A DNA stretch of 43,690 nucleotides from an uncultured Coprococcus sp. (GCA_947632705.1 CANRQE010000017.1:1-43690); one strand, 5' to 3'; shown: positions 17,256 to 25,743, counted from the first letter of the stretch. Numbers and translations are program-made. Notes: generated from the sequence alone by a model not told the origin.

Positions 17256-18217
17256 CTTACATCAATTTTGATATCTCCGGTCGATGTTTGAATCTCACAC
17301 CTGCCGCCTGTTGTTGTTTTCGGCACATCGATTCTTCCGGTGGATGTTTCAGTGATAAAAATCTTATCGGAAAGTAAAGTACCCGTAACATCTCCTGTAT
17401 CAGTTTTAACGGAAATTTCTGCGGCGTCGCTGTTTTCAAACTTTACGTCACCGGTATCACTCTGGGCGGTAAGACTTTCGGCCCCGATGACATTTTTCAT
17501 CGTTATATAACCGGTATCGCTTTGTGCAAAAAGATTCTCACAGGAAGTATCCGTCAGATTCACTTTTCCTGTATCCGTTTCAATCTTTATATCTCCGCTG
17601 ACATCCGCAGCGCTCACCTGAATTTGACCCGTATCCGTTGTAAGCTTCAATTGTCCTGCCGCAAATGCTTCCAAACAGATATCGCCGGTACTCAATTTAA
17701 TTTCAATGTCCTGCAAGACGGAGGCAAAACAATTCACATCGGATGTGTCGCCCTGAATGTTGAGCGTCTTAAAAGAAAAATCTTCCGGAATCGTAATATT
17801 TCCCGTATTTGTTTCTATAAACAATGAATCATACTCGTTTTCCGGCAAATAAACGGTCATCTTCGGCTGACTAAAAGAAAGACAAATAATGTATTCATAC
17901 CATTTACGGGTGTCTGCCGTATCAATCACCAGCGTACCGTTTTGCACCGTAGCAGAATGCTTTACGCTTTCCTCTTCAAAGCAAACGATGCTGCATGTTC
18001 CGTCATCGGTAGGAACAAACTCAATCCCGGTTGTATCAACGTCGATGGATATACTGTTAAAACTACCGTTTACCTCATAGGTGTTGGTGGTATATGTAAC
18101 AGTACTGAACTTATCAAAATCCCAATCATTTGCAAACATCGCACCTGTAAACAGAATTCCTCCAAGCACAACGAGCACTGCTGCAACAATCAGCCAGGTT
18201 TTTACTGTTTTATTCAT
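17252..18217 (-). CDS. DUF4097 beta-strand repeat membrane protein
   Basis: About 321 aa. One N-terminal TM helix (about 8-30) precedes an extracytoplasmic right-handed repeat domain in which a unit like SDTGDVKFENSDAAEISVK recurs many times (DTG or STG turns roughly every 18-20 residues). This is the DUF4097 / putative adhesin fold. AAAGGAGG lies 7 nt before the chosen ATG at 18217, which overlaps the TGA of the preceding gene; an ATG one codon earlier is equally usable. Third gene of a PadR-DUF1700-DUF4097 operon. Its final Arg-stop codons lie at the junction with the duplicated segment, so the native C-terminus may have changed slightly. Confidence 0.9.
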   Translation of the reverse strand: MNKTVKTWLIVAAVLVVLGGILFTGAMFANDWDFDKFSTVTYTTNTYEVNGSFNSISIDVDTTGIEFVPTDDGTCSIVCFEEESVKHSATVQNGTLVIDTADTRKWYEYIICLSFSQPKMTVYLPENEYDSLFIETNTGNITIPEDFSFKTLNIQGDTSDVNCFASVLQDIEIKLSTGDICLEAFAAGQLKLTTDTGQIQVSAADVSGDIKIETDTGKVNLTDTSCENLFAQSDTGYITMKNVIGAESLTAQSDTGDVKFENSDAAEISVKTDTGDVTGTLLSDKIFITETSTGRIDVPKTTTGGRCEIQTSTGDIKIDVR

Positions 18218-18816
18218 CATGCTGCCTCCTTTCCGACAAACAGAGATTTGATCCATAATGCTGTCCTTTTCGTCATCCACAATATTCCTTTTGTTGCTGC
18301 CTTACACCCGAAAAAGAGGAATATGGACAGTCCGGCGCAAAAAAGACCGGCTGAAAGCATAATAATTCCCGTAAGTCCATTTCCTTGAAAGGCAAAAAAT
18401 GCCATCGAAATGATTCCGGCAAGTGCGCCTGCCCATAAGGATACTTCTATTGCCCATAACGAAACGATTACAGACCACACACTCATATAGATTACAAAGA
18501 TTACTGAAAAAGCAGCAATTAAAAGCGGGAACCATACCGGAAATCCTAATATCATAAGTACGATTTCCCACACCTTCAGGGATCTGTCAGGCTTAACTTT
18601 CTCCTTTACAAGCTTTGTAAGCGGCGTTTCCGCCAGTATTTGCGAAACGACATCATTGACTGTTCCAATCGCACACACTGCTTCGGTTTCCGAAAACCCT
18701 TCCTCCATACGGTCATCAATCATTTCACTGTAAAAAATCAGTCGTTCTTCTATATCCTCCTGCGGCATGCCGGATAAGCCCCTGCGTAGCTGTGCAAGAA
18801 ATTCTTGCTTATTCAT
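18217..18816 (-). CDS. DUF1700 (HAAS) membrane protein
   Basis: About 199 aa. The cytoplasmic N-terminal helical domain (KQEFLAQLRRGLSGMPQEDIEERLIFYSEMIDDRMEEG) is the DUF1700/HAAS signature. It is followed by four to five hydrophobic segments. AAGGAGG sits 9 nt before the ATG at 18816, which overlaps the padR stop. The family is normally encoded between PadR and DUF4097 proteins and is thought to work with them at the membrane; the mechanism is unknown. Confidence 0.92.
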   Translation of the reverse strand: MNKQEFLAQLRRGLSGMPQEDIEERLIFYSEMIDDRMEEGFSETEAVCAIGTVNDVVSQILAETPLTKLVKEKVKPDRSLKVWEIVLMILGFPVWFPLLIAAFSVIFVIYMSVWSVIVSLWAIEVSLWAGALAGIISMAFFAFQGNGLTGIIMLSAGLFCAGLSIFLFFGCKAATKGILWMTKRTALWIKSLFVGKEAA

Positions 18817-19129
18817 TTCCATCATCCTCCTTAGTTACGAACCGATATATAGATACAATTTCCTTCCACTCGTCTTTGAAATCCTCAATGCGATTTAGCC
18901 CTGTACCTGTAATATGATAATATTTCCTGAGCCGTCCATCGTGCTCCACGGTGCGAACCACCAACATATCTGCTGTTTCCAAGCGTTTCAGAATGGTATA
19001 TAAAGTCGATTCAGGCAGTTCAATGTACGGCTTCATATCTTTTATGATCTGATAACCATATGAATCTTTACTTTTAATCGCCGCTAACACACACACATCC
19101 AACAGACCTCGTTTCAACTGGGCATCCAT
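18809..19129 (-). CDS. PadR family transcriptional regulator
   Basis: 106 aa winged-helix repressor: KRGLLDVCVLAAIKSKDSYGYQIIKDM, then PESTLYTILKRLETADML and the wing GRLRKYYHITGTG. First gene of the operon with DUF1700 and DUF4097. An imperfect 21-bp palindrome covering the -10 of its promoter is a likely autoregulatory operator. Confidence 0.95.
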   Translation of the reverse strand: MDAQLKRGLLDVCVLAAIKSKDSYGYQIIKDMKPYIELPESTLYTILKRLETADMLVVRTVEHDGRLRKYYHITGTGLNRIEDFKDEWKEIVSIYRFVTKEDDGNE

Positions 19130-19149
19130 AATATACCTCCCTTCATGCT

Positions 19150-19182
19150 ATACATCATATTACGAAGTATTGTCTTTGTCAA
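19150..19182 (-). promoter_or_regulatory. padR promoter and palindromic operator
   Basis: TTGACA (19182-19177), a 17-nt spacer and TATGAT (19159-19154). An imperfect palindrome, ATAC at 19150-19153 matched by GTAT at 19167-19170 with 8 of 10 arm positions symmetrical, spans the -10. It fits PadR autoregulation (inference). Confidence 0.75.
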
Positions 19183-19252
19183 TAGAAAATATAATCTAAC
19201 GCTATCCGAAGATACATCTGCATAGCAGGTGGTTTTTCTTTATACTCATACG

Positions 19253-19277
19253 AAAAAAGGCGGAGAACTTCTCCGCC
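19253..19277 (-). terminator. Intrinsic terminator
   Basis: A perfect GGCGGAGAA/TTCTCCGCC stem (19259-19277) is followed on the minus strand by six T. It ends the three-gene operon at 20550-19410. Confidence 0.9.
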
Positions 19278-19409
19278 CTGAATAAACTCATTTCTTTTTA
19301 TCTTCCAAATGAAAGGAAATAGGATATCGTGAAACCAAAAAACTGAACCGTTTATAACAAATGACAGCTTTCCCATAGAAAAAGCTGCCGCCGGATAATC
19401 ACACTGCCG

Positions 19410-19970
19410 TTAAAATCCTATATATGAATCATACGCATAATACCAATGATCCGTAATTTTTCTGACAGTAACATGTTTATCCTTATCATCTGGTCTGTTA
19501 ATATATGTTGGTCTTTTATCCTCGACCGAATAAACCAAGGATTCTCGTCCATTTATGTTGCAAAATGCCACAAATGTGTCATATACATAAACTCGCTCCC
19601 AAAATTGCTCATCTAAATAATAACTGGCAGCTACTTTCTGCATATTTAAGCATTCTTCATTCGTAAGTACAATTTCATGATGATACATATCACAAGAAAT
19701 TCTACTACTATTTCCACCCGAATATGATAACATCCCCGCATGATGCGTCTGATAATCGTTATAATACAATCGAGCCACAGCATCATATGCACCTTTATTA
19801 TCAAGCAGCATGTTCCGGATACGTTCCGGCGCAGGCTTGTTTCTATTCCAAATGATTATTATGATTAAAACAGCAATGACAAACAGGCCGTATTTTAAAT
19901 ATTTTTTCATTCGTACCGTCTGCTTCTGTGAAGTCTCAGGCTGCAGACTCCCGGATAATCCTATTTCCAT
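19410..19970 (-). CDS. Single-pass membrane protein, unknown function
   Basis: 186 aa. About 24 cytoplasmic residues are followed by one TM helix (about 27-42, YGLFVIAVLIIIIIW). An extracytoplasmic domain rich in Tyr, His and Asp follows (DAVARLYYNDYQTHH, ITDHWYYAYDSYIGF). The ATG at 19970 is chosen for AAGGAG 8 nt upstream; it overlaps the YunG-like stop by 10 nt, so the two are coupled. No family recognised. A terminator follows. Confidence 0.75.
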   Translation of the reverse strand: MEIGLSGSLQPETSQKQTVRMKKYLKYGLFVIAVLIIIIIWNRNKPAPERIRNMLLDNKGAYDAVARLYYNDYQTHHAGMLSYSGGNSSRISCDMYHHEIVLTNEECLNMQKVAASYYLDEQFWERVYVYDTFVAFCNINGRESLVYSVEDKRPTYINRPDDKDKHVTVRKITDHWYYAYDSYIGF

Positions 19971-20398
19971 CTGCCTGTCTCCTTGCATTGATTCAAAAGC
20001 TGTGCCCGCAGATATTCATACCGCCGCCGTTTCTCCTCTTTGGCAAAGTGAATCTCTCTGAACTGCTCCGGACAATTACTATAATCGAGCACTTCTTCCC
20101 CGAACTGTTCGCTTGTCAGGTCAAATGTACAGCCGTCTGCCACATAAAAACAGTGATAGTTCCCGCCGGGCCTTAAAATACCATAAACTCTGCCGCCAAA
20201 AATATCCTGCATCAAAAAAGCCGTGATGGAACACTGTCCGAGCGTCGGATTATGAACACTCCATTCTGTCCTCATCCGTGGTGCACAGGTATCGGCACAC
20301 CAGATACCAGATAGAATATCATAATAATCTCTCGGAGTCAGACCGTTAGCATCCTTGATATCGGCTGTTTCCCATCCATAAAACCTGTATTCTTTCAT
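19961..20398 (-). CDS. YunG-like protein
   Basis: 145 aa. The core GIWCADTCAPRMR, then NPTLGQCSITAFLMQDIFGG, then GNYHCFYVADGCTFDLTSEQF, resembles Bacillus YunG-type proteins. The Cys (in LGQC), His (in YHC) and Asp (in FDLT) are ordered like a papain/transglutaminase-like triad, but no activity is established. Its ATG overlaps the stop of the preceding small gene (ATGA). Middle gene of a three-gene coupled operon. Confidence 0.65.
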   Translation of the reverse strand: MKEYRFYGWETADIKDANGLTPRDYYDILSGIWCADTCAPRMRTEWSVHNPTLGQCSITAFLMQDIFGGRVYGILRPGGNYHCFYVADGCTFDLTSEQFGEEVLDYSNCPEQFREIHFAKEEKRRRYEYLRAQLLNQCKETGRWK

Positions 20399-20550
20399 CC
20401 CCTGTATCCTTCTACAATCTCAAAATACGCATTGATCTCAGCCTGCGCTTCCTCCTCAGACAGATGAAAATGCGCCATAACCAGATGTAAGACCGTCTCA
20501 ATTGCGCAATCCTGTGAAAACTTATCTCTTATAAAATCTATTGGGTCCAT
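20395..20550 (-). CDS. Small protein upstream of YunG-like gene
   Basis: 51 aa: MDPIDFIRDKFSQDCAI, then VLHLVMAHFHLSEEEAQAEI and FEIVEGYRG. Acidic, helical and probably soluble. Support comes from AGGGAGGAA upstream of the ATG and an ATGA overlap with the YunG-like gene. No known family. Its tight coupling suggests it partners the next two products. Confidence 0.7.
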   Translation of the reverse strand: MDPIDFIRDKFSQDCAIETVLHLVMAHFHLSEEEAQAEINAYFEIVEGYRG

Positions 20551-20646
20551 AAATCATTCCTCCCTATCCAAGCTTTTTCTATTCTCTATAGCTCCGGTTC
20601 CATTCCGGTTCCTATCCAATTCCCCGGCTTTTCTTTGCCACAATAT

Positions 20647-22362
20647 CTATGACATCTGTTCCTCTGAAAAAATCCAGACAGTCTCATTCTGATCATTCTG
20701 GTTCAGAATACTAAGATACATCCGGCTTCCATCCACCTTCAGATAAGAAAATGAAACCACCTTCTCCTTTTTAAGCTTTTCTTTCAGTATCTCATAATCC
20801 AGCACTTCCCGGAAAGTATCATAATATTCCCATTTTACATATTTCTTCAGGTATAGCTGCATGGCTTTGCTGTAACAGGAATCTGCATTTTCTACAAGCT
20901 CCAGAAAATAATACGGTATGTAAATGTATCGGAATGTATCCTGCTTTAGGTTTACATAATATACACCATTAAATTTATCAGAAAGCAGATTCAAAAAACG
21001 TTCAGCATATTTCTTTTCCGTCAATGTTTCTTCCAATTCTTCATTCATTGCACGATTTTTTCTCTGATTTCCCTTTTCCTTATAGTACTTTTCTTTATCT
21101 GTCCGCATGGCAAGTTCCGCGGCACCGATCATTTTATAAACGGATTGGTCCTGTTCTCCGCTTTCTATCCCAATGGCAATCTCATAATTATCCTTTGACA
21201 GATCTTCCCGCACCTTTGCCATAACCTGCTCCATACTTTGTCCGGAAAATCTTTTGCTCAGTACCATAAACTCGTCTCCGCCAATCCGGTATACAGATTC
21301 TTCCGGAAAGTATTTTTTCAGAGTATCCGCCACACTGCACAACATATCGTCGCCCTTTTTATGTCCCAGATGATTATTCAATTCATGAAGGCCGTTGACA
21401 TCAATATAACAAACTGTCAGATTGGAAATGTCATCCTTTGATAATTTTTCAATATCCTCATTATATTTATGACGATTATATAATCTGGTCAGTGCATCCC
21501 TGTGGTACTCATCCAGCAGGGCTTCACGATTTCTCTTATCCTTCATATATTCATCATGGATATCCCTGACATACAGAATCAGGACCTGATTGTCATCCGT
21601 ATATTCAATACTCGGAATCAGTTCCATCTGTACCCATCTCCAGGTGTCCCCGATCCGTCTTCTGTAATGACAACTCTGTCCGTGGCAATTTTTCTTATAA
21701 AACAGTTCTCTCAGCCGTCGTATATCTGTAAACTCACGATATATTTTTTCATCTTCGGGAAACACATAACCGTATTCTACAAACTGCTGCCACCATTCTG
21801 TAATTTTGTCCACATTACCGGAAAGCTGGCTGCGCTCTGACAGTTCTGTTTTAATAATCTGAAATGTATCTGTCGTTAAATTGATTTTAAGAATTTTATA
21901 ATAGATGGAGGAAAGCGTAGACAACGCATCCACCATGGTGGTCGTATTCGTATCAGCCTTCTGCCAGTAAAACAGCGCCCATGGATTTTCCAAAGAAATT
22001 TCATATGGTATCACAATACCAAACGTCACCCAAAGATAACCGTTATGAATTTTTCGTTTAAAGCTTTGAATGATTCTTCTGTCACCATTGTCAAATATCC
22101 TCTTTTTCACATATTCCGGATCAGCATACCGCAAATAATCGACCGCATATTCTGACAATACCAGATTATCAGAAACCTGCTTTTTCATATACTCATATAT
22201 ACTGGTTATATTCTCATACCCTTCTTCCTGCAGGACCGTATCATACTTCAGGAATTCATACTCTCCCGTCAATACATTCACCCGGGCAAGCTTCAAAAAA
22301 TTATCCAGCAATGTATTTTTTACAAATAAATAAGTATCATCATCCATGTCTGATTTCATCAT
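20647..22362 (-). CDS. GGDEF diguanylate cyclase with flanking sensor domains
   Basis: 571 aa, no TM segment. Two PAS-like segments (about 15-130 and 150-280) are followed by a GGDEF domain with intact GGDEF at 361-365 (YRIGGDEFMVL) and upstream DALTRLYNRHKYNEDI and YIDVNGLHELNNHLGH. It should make c-di-GMP. No RxxD inhibitory site is evident just before the signature. A further sensor-like domain of about 125 residues follows the cyclase, an unusual position. It has its own promoter and a long leader with a strong hairpin. Confidence 0.9.
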   Translation of the reverse strand: MMKSDMDDDTYLFVKNTLLDNFLKLARVNVLTGEYEFLKYDTVLQEEGYENITSIYEYMKKQVSDNLVLSEYAVDYLRYADPEYVKKRIFDNGDRRIIQSFKRKIHNGYLWVTFGIVIPYEISLENPWALFYWQKADTNTTTMVDALSTLSSIYYKILKINLTTDTFQIIKTELSERSQLSGNVDKITEWWQQFVEYGYVFPEDEKIYREFTDIRRLRELFYKKNCHGQSCHYRRRIGDTWRWVQMELIPSIEYTDDNQVLILYVRDIHDEYMKDKRNREALLDEYHRDALTRLYNRHKYNEDIEKLSKDDISNLTVCYIDVNGLHELNNHLGHKKGDDMLCSVADTLKKYFPEESVYRIGGDEFMVLSKRFSGQSMEQVMAKVREDLSKDNYEIAIGIESGEQDQSVYKMIGAAELAMRTDKEKYYKEKGNQRKNRAMNEELEETLTEKKYAERFLNLLSDKFNGVYYVNLKQDTFRYIYIPYYFLELVENADSCYSKAMQLYLKKYVKWEYYDTFREVLDYEILKEKLKKEKVVSFSYLKVDGSRMYLSILNQNDQNETVWIFSEEQMS

Positions 22363-22449
22363 GTCTCACATCCTGTAATTTCGTTTATAAAACCACAATT
22401 ACATACACAGTGTATATAATCAGAAGTCTTTCTATACTTGGTCATGCAA

Positions 22450-22477
22450 GAGAATCTGCCGCTGCCGGCAGATTCTC
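22450..22477 (-). promoter_or_regulatory. Perfect 12-bp hairpin in the cyclase leader
   Basis: GAGAATCTGCCG (22450-22461) and CGGCAGATTCTC (22466-22477) enclose a 4-nt loop. It lies about 20 nt after the predicted start site and about 90 nt before the ATG. No T tract follows, so it is more likely a stability or regulatory element than a terminator. It does not match the c-di-GMP riboswitch consensus as I know it. Confidence 0.7.
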
Positions 22478-22502
22478 CTGTTCCCTGTCATATTTGATAA
22501 AT

Positions 22503-22531
22503 ATTGTAACATATTGGTTTTCTACAGTCAA
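22503..22531 (-). promoter_or_regulatory. Promoter of the diguanylate cyclase gene
   Basis: TTGACT (22531-22526), a 17-nt spacer and TACAAT (22508-22503). The predicted leader is about 135 nt. Confidence 0.75.
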
Positions 22532-22602
22532 TTTTTCATCTGATGTCAAAAAAGAATTTTCGCATTCCATATTCTTTTTGCTGATTCTGCAGATTGATTC
22601 CA

Positions 22603-24012
22603 TTATGAGGCCGGAGATGTAACCCGTGTCAGTTCCGTATAAGTCCTCTTGATCAGAACAGCCGCAATCATAAAGGTTAAGATATCCGAAACAGGCATAG
22701 AATACAATACTCCATCCAATCCCCAAAACAACGGAAGGATGAATGCAAATCCTACGCCGAAGACAATCTCACGCACCATGGAAAGCATTGTGGAGGCCGC
22801 TGCCTTTCCCATAGCCTGCAAAAAAATAAAACAGGCTTTATTTACACAGGCAAACGGAATCATACATAAATAAATCCGAAATGCCCTGATGGCAAATTCA
22901 GTATAGTAAACGCTTTCATTTGTGGCTCCGAAAATTGCAATCAGCTGTCCCGGACAAAATTCCGTAATCAGCAATGCGACTATCCCGACTGCCGCCTCAG
23001 CAATCAGCAGATGGGAAAACAGGCTCTTCACTCTGTCCCTGAATCCTGCACCCATATTATAGCCTGCAATCGGAATACATCCTGCCGCCATACCCACTAC
23101 AATAGAAATCACAATCTGGAAAAATTTCATGACAATACCCACCACTGCCATTGGAATCTGTGCATACTGCTCCCGGCCGAAAACAGCATCTACGGCACCA
23201 TATTTGCGAATCATATTGTTGATGGCCGCCATAGCTGCAACTAATGCAATCTGTGACAGAAAGCTTGTAATACCAAGCATCAGTGTCTGCCCGGAGATAT
23301 GACAATCTATATGGAAATCACCTTTTTCCGGCCTGACAAACCTCATTCTGGTAAGATACCATAAAGTCAGGGCAGCTGTTGCAATCTGTCCGATTACTGT
23401 GGCAACAGCGGCTCCCATCATTCCCCATTTGAATCCGAAAATAAAAACAGGATCAAGAACGATATTGATGACAGTGCCAAACAAGGTGGAAACCATTGCA
23501 AACCTTGGAGATCCATCTGCACGAATGATCGGATTCATAGCCTGGCCAAACATATAAAAGGGAATTCCAAGGGAAATCCAGAAAAAGTATTCCTTTGCAT
23601 AATGAAAGGTCTCATCACTCACTGTTCCGCCAAACATTGTAATCATTGCATTTGAAAAAATCAGATAAAGAATGCAAAGTGCAGCGCTGCTAAAAAGAAT
23701 CATAGTTACAGAATTCCCCACGCTTTTTTTCGCATTGTCGGTCTCCTTTCTTCCCATGCACAGACTGACAAACGCACAGCAGCCGTCACCGATCATAACA
23801 GCAATGGCCAGAGCAATGACCGTCAGTGGAAATACCACTGTATTTGCAGCATTGCCATAAGAACCGAGATAATCGGCATTTGCAATAAAAATCTGATCAA
23901 CAATATTATACAATGCACCCACTAAAAGTGAAATAATACATGGAATGGCGTACTGTTTCATAAGCTTTCCAATACGTTCACTCCCTAAAAACTGATTTGC
24001 TTCTGTTTTCAT
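22603..24012 (-). CDS. MATE family efflux transporter
   Basis: 469 aa, about 12 TM segments in two homologous halves. Typical MATE features are ERIGKLMKQYAIPCIISLLVGALYN-type helix 1 and DQIFIANADYLGSYGNAA in the first half, with the matching helix 7 region QTLMLGITSFLSQ. It exports cationic drugs or metabolites using Na+ or H+. The ATG at 24012 follows AAAGGAAG. The promoter drives a leader that starts directly with a terminator hairpin. A divergent AraC/GyrI regulator of the multidrug-sensor type lies upstream. Confidence 0.93.
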   Translation of the reverse strand: MKTEANQFLGSERIGKLMKQYAIPCIISLLVGALYNIVDQIFIANADYLGSYGNAANTVVFPLTVIALAIAVMIGDGCCAFVSLCMGRKETDNAKKSVGNSVTMILFSSAALCILYLIFSNAMITMFGGTVSDETFHYAKEYFFWISLGIPFYMFGQAMNPIIRADGSPRFAMVSTLFGTVINIVLDPVFIFGFKWGMMGAAVATVIGQIATAALTLWYLTRMRFVRPEKGDFHIDCHISGQTLMLGITSFLSQIALVAAMAAINNMIRKYGAVDAVFGREQYAQIPMAVVGIVMKFFQIVISIVVGMAAGCIPIAGYNMGAGFRDRVKSLFSHLLIAEAAVGIVALLITEFCPGQLIAIFGATNESVYYTEFAIRAFRIYLCMIPFACVNKACFIFLQAMGKAAASTMLSMVREIVFGVGFAFILPLFWGLDGVLYSMPVSDILTFMIAAVLIKRTYTELTRVTSPAS

Positions 24013-24077
24013 TTTTTTCTTCCTTTCCTGTGCGGAAATTCTGTTATCAGCAGATTGTTTCCGCATATGATAAACAT

Positions 24078-24134
24078 AAAAAAAACAACGTGGAGTGCGC
24101 AACCGGATTTACGCATTGCGCCACACGTTGTTTT
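24078..24134 (-). promoter_or_regulatory. Start-site-proximal terminator/attenuator of MATE gene
   Basis: AAAACAACGTG (24134-24124) pairs with CACGTTGTTTT (24092-24082). Inside, GCGCAA pairs with TTGCGC. Eight T follow at once (24085-24078). The left arm begins about 6 nt after the -10, so at or next to +1. This is a complete intrinsic terminator ahead of the coding region, with about 65 nt between the T run and the ATG. Confidence 0.75.
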
Positions 24135-24139
24135 CTATA

Positions 24140-24168
24140 ACTATATCCGGAAACAGAATTTCTGTCAA
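24140..24168 (-). promoter_or_regulatory. Promoter of the MATE gene
   Basis: TTGACA (24168-24163), a 17-nt spacer and TATAGT (24145-24140); near consensus. Confidence 0.8.
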
Positions 24169-24180
24169 AGGACATTTTAA

Positions 24181-24347
24181 ACAAAAAAACCAAGCAGCTA
24201 TATTGGCAGATTTTTAGGATTCTTTTTCATCTTTGGTTTTCACCAGAAGAGCATGAATCTGCCTTACTACCTAAATCTCTCTCAGAGCAGGAAAAAACCA
24301 GTCTACAAAGTATGCGTGATAATCATCCGCCAATTTTCCTGTCATAA
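24181..24347 (+). pseudogene. Orphan coding fragment
   Basis: An open stretch of 54 codons (includes LFHLWFSPEEHESALLPKSL and MRDNHPPIFLS) ends in TAA, without a start codon or ribosome site. The composition looks like real protein. Family not recognised; possibly the C-terminal tail of a lost gene between the MATE and AraC genes. The remaining DNA to 24594 holds nothing I can name. Confidence 0.3.
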
Positions 24348-24594
24348 AAAAGGATAAAATGAATTATGTCTAAATATATCAAATACTTTTCAGGATTCAG
24401 GAAATCCACGGCAATCCATAAACAAAGGGCCTTTTAAGGCACATGACTGAAGGGTATGAGGAGTGCACAAATTACGAATATTATGGTAATATGATTCATA
24501 TAAAAACATAAATTGGACATAACAAGGCATAAATTATCAGGAAAAAGTGGTAAATACAAGATATAACGTAATTACACTGAAAGGAGGGAATAAA

Positions 24595-25464
24595 ATGAAT
24601 TTAGCAATGGGTATTCAAAAGGCTGTTGATTACATTGAGGAACATATTATTGATGAATTGAATTATAACGAAATTGCAAGACAAGCTATGTGTTCACCAT
24701 ACTATTTTCAAAAAATTTTCGGAATACTTTGTGGTATAACAGTCGGCGAATATATTCGCAACAGACGACTTTCACTTGCCGGAAATGAAATTGCGAAAAC
24801 AGGTACAAAGGTAATTGATATCGCATTGAAATACGGCTACGAATCGCCGGAAAGTTTTACAAGAGCGTTTGTTCGCTTTCACGGTGTAACTCCGTCTGAG
24901 GTAAGAAAAAAATCCTGTAAACTAAGGTCATTTTCCCGCCTGAAAGTGCAAATTATATTGAAAGGCGGTAATTCTATGAATTACAAAATTATCACAAAAA
25001 ATGCGTTCACGGTTCTTGAAAAAGTTGAAAGGCATACGGTTTCCGGTGAACAAAATCTGAACACAATTCCGGATTTCTGGGATAAGTCACATAAGGATGG
25101 AACAATTACAACTCTGCTTGGAAATGCTTCAGACAAAAAATTTATCTTCGGAATATGTTACGGTAACAGCCACACCGACAGCGAAAGTTTTGACTACGGA
25201 ATTGCAGTTGAATGTGCTCCTGATACAATTGCACCCAAAGGTTATCGTGTCAATGAAATTCCGGCAAGAACTTGGATTATTTTTGAGTGCACGGGAGCAA
25301 TGCCTAATGCAATCCAAAAACTTTGGCATGAAATCTGTACGGAATTTTTTCCGGTTTCAGATTATCAGCCAACCTATGAATTGGATATCGAGGTTTACCC
25401 CGACGGAGATATGACATCTGAAAACTACAAAAGTTATATCCGGATTCCTGTTGTATATGAGTAA
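24595..25464 (+). CDS. AraC family regulator with GyrI-like effector domain
   Basis: 289 aa. The N-terminal AraC DNA-binding domain contains two HTHs (NYNEIARQAMCSPYYFQKIF and IDIALKYGYESPESFTRAF, then HGVTPSEVRK). The C-terminal GyrI-like (AraC effector-binding) domain covers about 130-289 and ends PTYELDIEVYPDGD. This is the Rob/multidrug-sensor layout, so it may control the divergent MATE gene. GAAAGGAGGG precedes the ATG at 24595. The AT-rich codon use differs from neighbouring core genes and matches the adjoining IS4 wreckage, suggesting acquisition. Confidence 0.92.
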   Translation: MNLAMGIQKAVDYIEEHIIDELNYNEIARQAMCSPYYFQKIFGILCGITVGEYIRNRRLSLAGNEIAKTGTKVIDIALKYGYESPESFTRAFVRFHGVTPSEVRKKSCKLRSFSRLKVQIILKGGNSMNYKIITKNAFTVLEKVERHTVSGEQNLNTIPDFWDKSHKDGTITTLLGNASDKKFIFGICYGNSHTDSESFDYGIAVECAPDTIAPKGYRVNEIPARTWIIFECTGAMPNAIQKLWHEICTEFFPVSDYQPTYELDIEVYPDGDMTSENYKSYIRIPVVYE

Positions 25465-25512
25465 ACAAACGATTCAAACTATGACCTTACAATAATTTCA
25501 TAGCATAAAAAT

Positions 25513-25550
25513 AGCGGACAGCGCTTCACTTGTATGAAACACCGTCCGCT
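25513..25550. terminator. Stem-loop after araC-like gene
   Basis: AGCGGAC (25513-25519) pairs with GTCCGCT (25544-25550). T-rich ATTTTTATG follows on the minus strand and only a poor tract on plus. Possible terminator. Confidence 0.5.
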
Positions 25551-25708
25551 TTGTCCATTATTCAGTTTTCTTTGTCAACAGGCTATCTACCGTCTTTTTT
25601 CAGGTTTCTGCCAACATGATATGCAAAAATGGGTAATTCCAAAGCGACCTGTTTACCGAAAAACAAAATGTAACAAGTTTATACATTAACAGTCAAATTT
25701 GACAAATA

Positions 25709-25743
25709 AAAATCACCGAAAGGCAAGCCCTATCGGTGATTTT
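25709..25743. terminator. AAAATCACCGA stem-loop
   Basis: An 11-bp perfect stem AAAATCACCGA/TCGGTGATTTT flanks a 13-nt loop. The minus-strand reading frame above it ends inside the second arm. It has the form of an intrinsic terminator on either strand. Confidence 0.65.

Noticed and set aside
20570..20630. Tandem GGAACCGGAAT-type repeat before the small-protein operon
   Set aside because: Only two short imperfect units; too little to support a functional element.
22363..22531. c-di-GMP riboswitch in the diguanylate cyclase leader
   Set aside because: I looked for GEMM-type core sequences and saw only a simple hairpin; no match by eye.
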